Positions 62,696 to 64,000 of a stretch of 64,000 bases of DNA are shown here, piece after piece. This stretch comes from Cryptomeria japonica (Eukaryota > Streptophyta > Pinopsida > Cupressales > Cupressaceae). Numbering within the stretch: the stretch's first letter is position 1; each line of letters opens with the position of its first letter. The stretch lies in NCBI RefSeq assembly GCF_030272615.1, contig NW_026729164.1, forward strand, positions 1 through 64,000, written 5' to 3'. The position numbers were made by a program, and so were the translations under genes. Under the pieces are notes generated by a model. The model had not been told where the DNA came from, ran no database searches, and worked only from the letters and a program-made list of their open reading frames with translations.

Positions 62696-64000
62696 GGGAT
62701 TCAATCCTCTCATTTGCATAAGTAAGGATAAGCGAAGTTGATCATAAGAAAGCATAGGCAAAAATATACATCATCTAGCATTCAAGTGTTCAAGTCTTCA
62801 AATATCTCCTTCTTCATGTATCTTCTTCATTCATCCATTGGAGCAACATTACAACATTCATTTGCAAGCATATGTGTGTGTGTTTGGGTTTCATCATGTT
62901 ACATGTCATTTCATGCAACACTTGTGATTACATTCAAGAAGCAAAGCAATCGTCATCAACAAATTGCAGATCTACAAGGTATACATTTCCATCATTTACA
63001 TTTAAGAATTTTCAATTACTTTCTTTCAAGGTTGATTCCTAAACCAAGGTTTGATTGAGGCAATCCCCTATCCACAACCCTTCTTTCCTTCTTTTTTGTG
63101 TGTAGGTTGGAGGTGTGCAACTGTAATTGTAGGTTTGGGCTTCATTTGTAGAGACAGAAAAACCCTTTTCATTTTGCAGATTTTTCGAACGACAGTGTGC
63201 ACTTTCAACATGGTCCTAATGACGTTTCTCCAAATTTGTAGGGAAGATCCATATCAGTCTAAATATCTCAGATCTAAAGTTATAGCGCGATCCTCAATCA
63301 GTAGCTCCTCATTTCATCCTTTTTATCTCTCTTTTTTGCATAGTCAACAAGTCAACTCTACTTACAAAAGAGGGTAAATTGAATTGCACCCTTGCAATTC
63401 ACTTAGTATTCAAATCCTTATTCACTTTAGGGTTTGTATCTAGTGAATTCAACCCCTATTTTGAACGTAAAGTATCTCCCAAGTAAAAATCATCCTAGTG
63501 ATTTCCTTTCTCTCTCCTAGGTGGAGAATCACTAGGGTTCAATTTTCCACTTTACACAATCACACTTGGGAAGAAACATAATTCTTCCTTGTCTTCTTGC
63601 TTGGGGGGAAAGGATAGTATATTAGTTCTCTCTCTCTCTCAATTTTTGACATTGCCTCTTCTTTTGAGTAGTATCTTGTATAATTTGATGTCTTTTATCT
63701 CATTGAATTTTCCTTCATGTGAGTACACGTGTCTTCCTTGTTTAGGATCTTTCCTACTCTTAAAATATTAGATCTTCTTATGTATAATCTCTCTTTGGAA
63801 TTTTCACAATGCTTCTCTTTGTCCATATTCTTAGGGGCATTGATTTCTCCTATCCTTTCTAAATATCCACTTTTCCTTTGTTGAAGTGGTGTTTGTATAC
63901 GATACGATGTTATTCCTTGTGTGAAGTTGTTTGTTCAAGGATTCTCTCTTATACAAGAGGCATGTATCCTTGTTTACAACCTCTTATTTACTTGGAAATG

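Larger units (their letters stand above)
62350..64000 (+). repeat. LTR continued after E4, to window end
   Basis: Resumes the LTR begun at 54188. Promoter-proximal hairpins lie at 62513-62567 and a TATA box at 62688. The rest (62720-64000) is T/C-rich non-coding sequence with no ORF supported. No terminal CA plus target duplication can be placed before the window end, so the LTR is at least 1.66 kb or ends somewhere unrecognised. Confidence 0.5.

Noticed and set aside
63051-63377. 108-codon ORF near the window end as a host gene
   Set aside because: Lies in LTR-like sequence, has no recognisable domain and no neighbouring gene structure.

Overview
This window is nuclear DNA from a plant with a large, retrotransposon-packed genome. 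A conifer or other gymnosperm would fit, but that is inference from texture only. I see no convincing ordinary host gene, tRNA, rRNA or CRISPR array. Essentially all of it is LTR retrotransposon sequence, nested several layers deep.

Layout. E1 is an old Ty3/gypsy element of the Tat/Ogre type on the plus strand. It begins left of the window and is split into three pieces: 1-2732, 21862-24688 and 47435-54187. Its second gap holds a Sirevirus-like Ty1/copia element, C (24689-47434, TSD TTACA). C is itself split at its primer-binding site by E3 (25757-41850, TSD GTATC), a young and almost intact 16.1-kb Tat/Ogre-type element. Its first gap holds E2 (2733-21861, minus strand), a third Tat/Ogre-type element. 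E2 is flanked not by a 5-bp target duplication but by a 98-bp direct duplication of E1 sequence, and its 3' LTR is truncated. E2 carries a 1.54-kb solo LTR (18810-20349, TSD TCTAC). From 54188 there is the start of another LTR, probably E1's own 3' LTR. It is interrupted after 15 bases by E4 (54203-62349, minus strand), a gag-only copia element, and then runs from 62350 to the window end.

How the parts work together. The three Tat/Ogre-type elements share an order: LTR, long structured leader, a short unnamed ORF of about 127 codons (pre-gag ORF), Gag, a DNG/DGG-type protease, a G-patch-like segment, a variable spacer, reverse transcriptase, RNase H, a second (archaeal-type) RNase H, integrase, then a long 3' region. 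In E1 and E2 that 3' region carries a gene on the opposite strand for a plant mobile domain (PMD) protein. In E2 this antisense gene has a TATA box, a short first exon and a predicted 1.0-kb intron packed with TAGCGC-type repeats.

The 3' regions of all three elements also share two small hairpin motifs, with base changes that keep the pairing. The most interesting points are the conserved pre-gag ORF, the spliced antisense PMD gene with its repeat-filled intron and 17-bp inverted repeat, the covarying RNA hairpins, and the aberrant E2 insertion.

Relative age read by eye from LTR pairs: E3 youngest (about 4 substitutions and one 2-bp indel in 1.86 kb), E2 next (about 1% divergence), then C (roughly 5%) and E4 (older still). 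E1 is heavily decayed.
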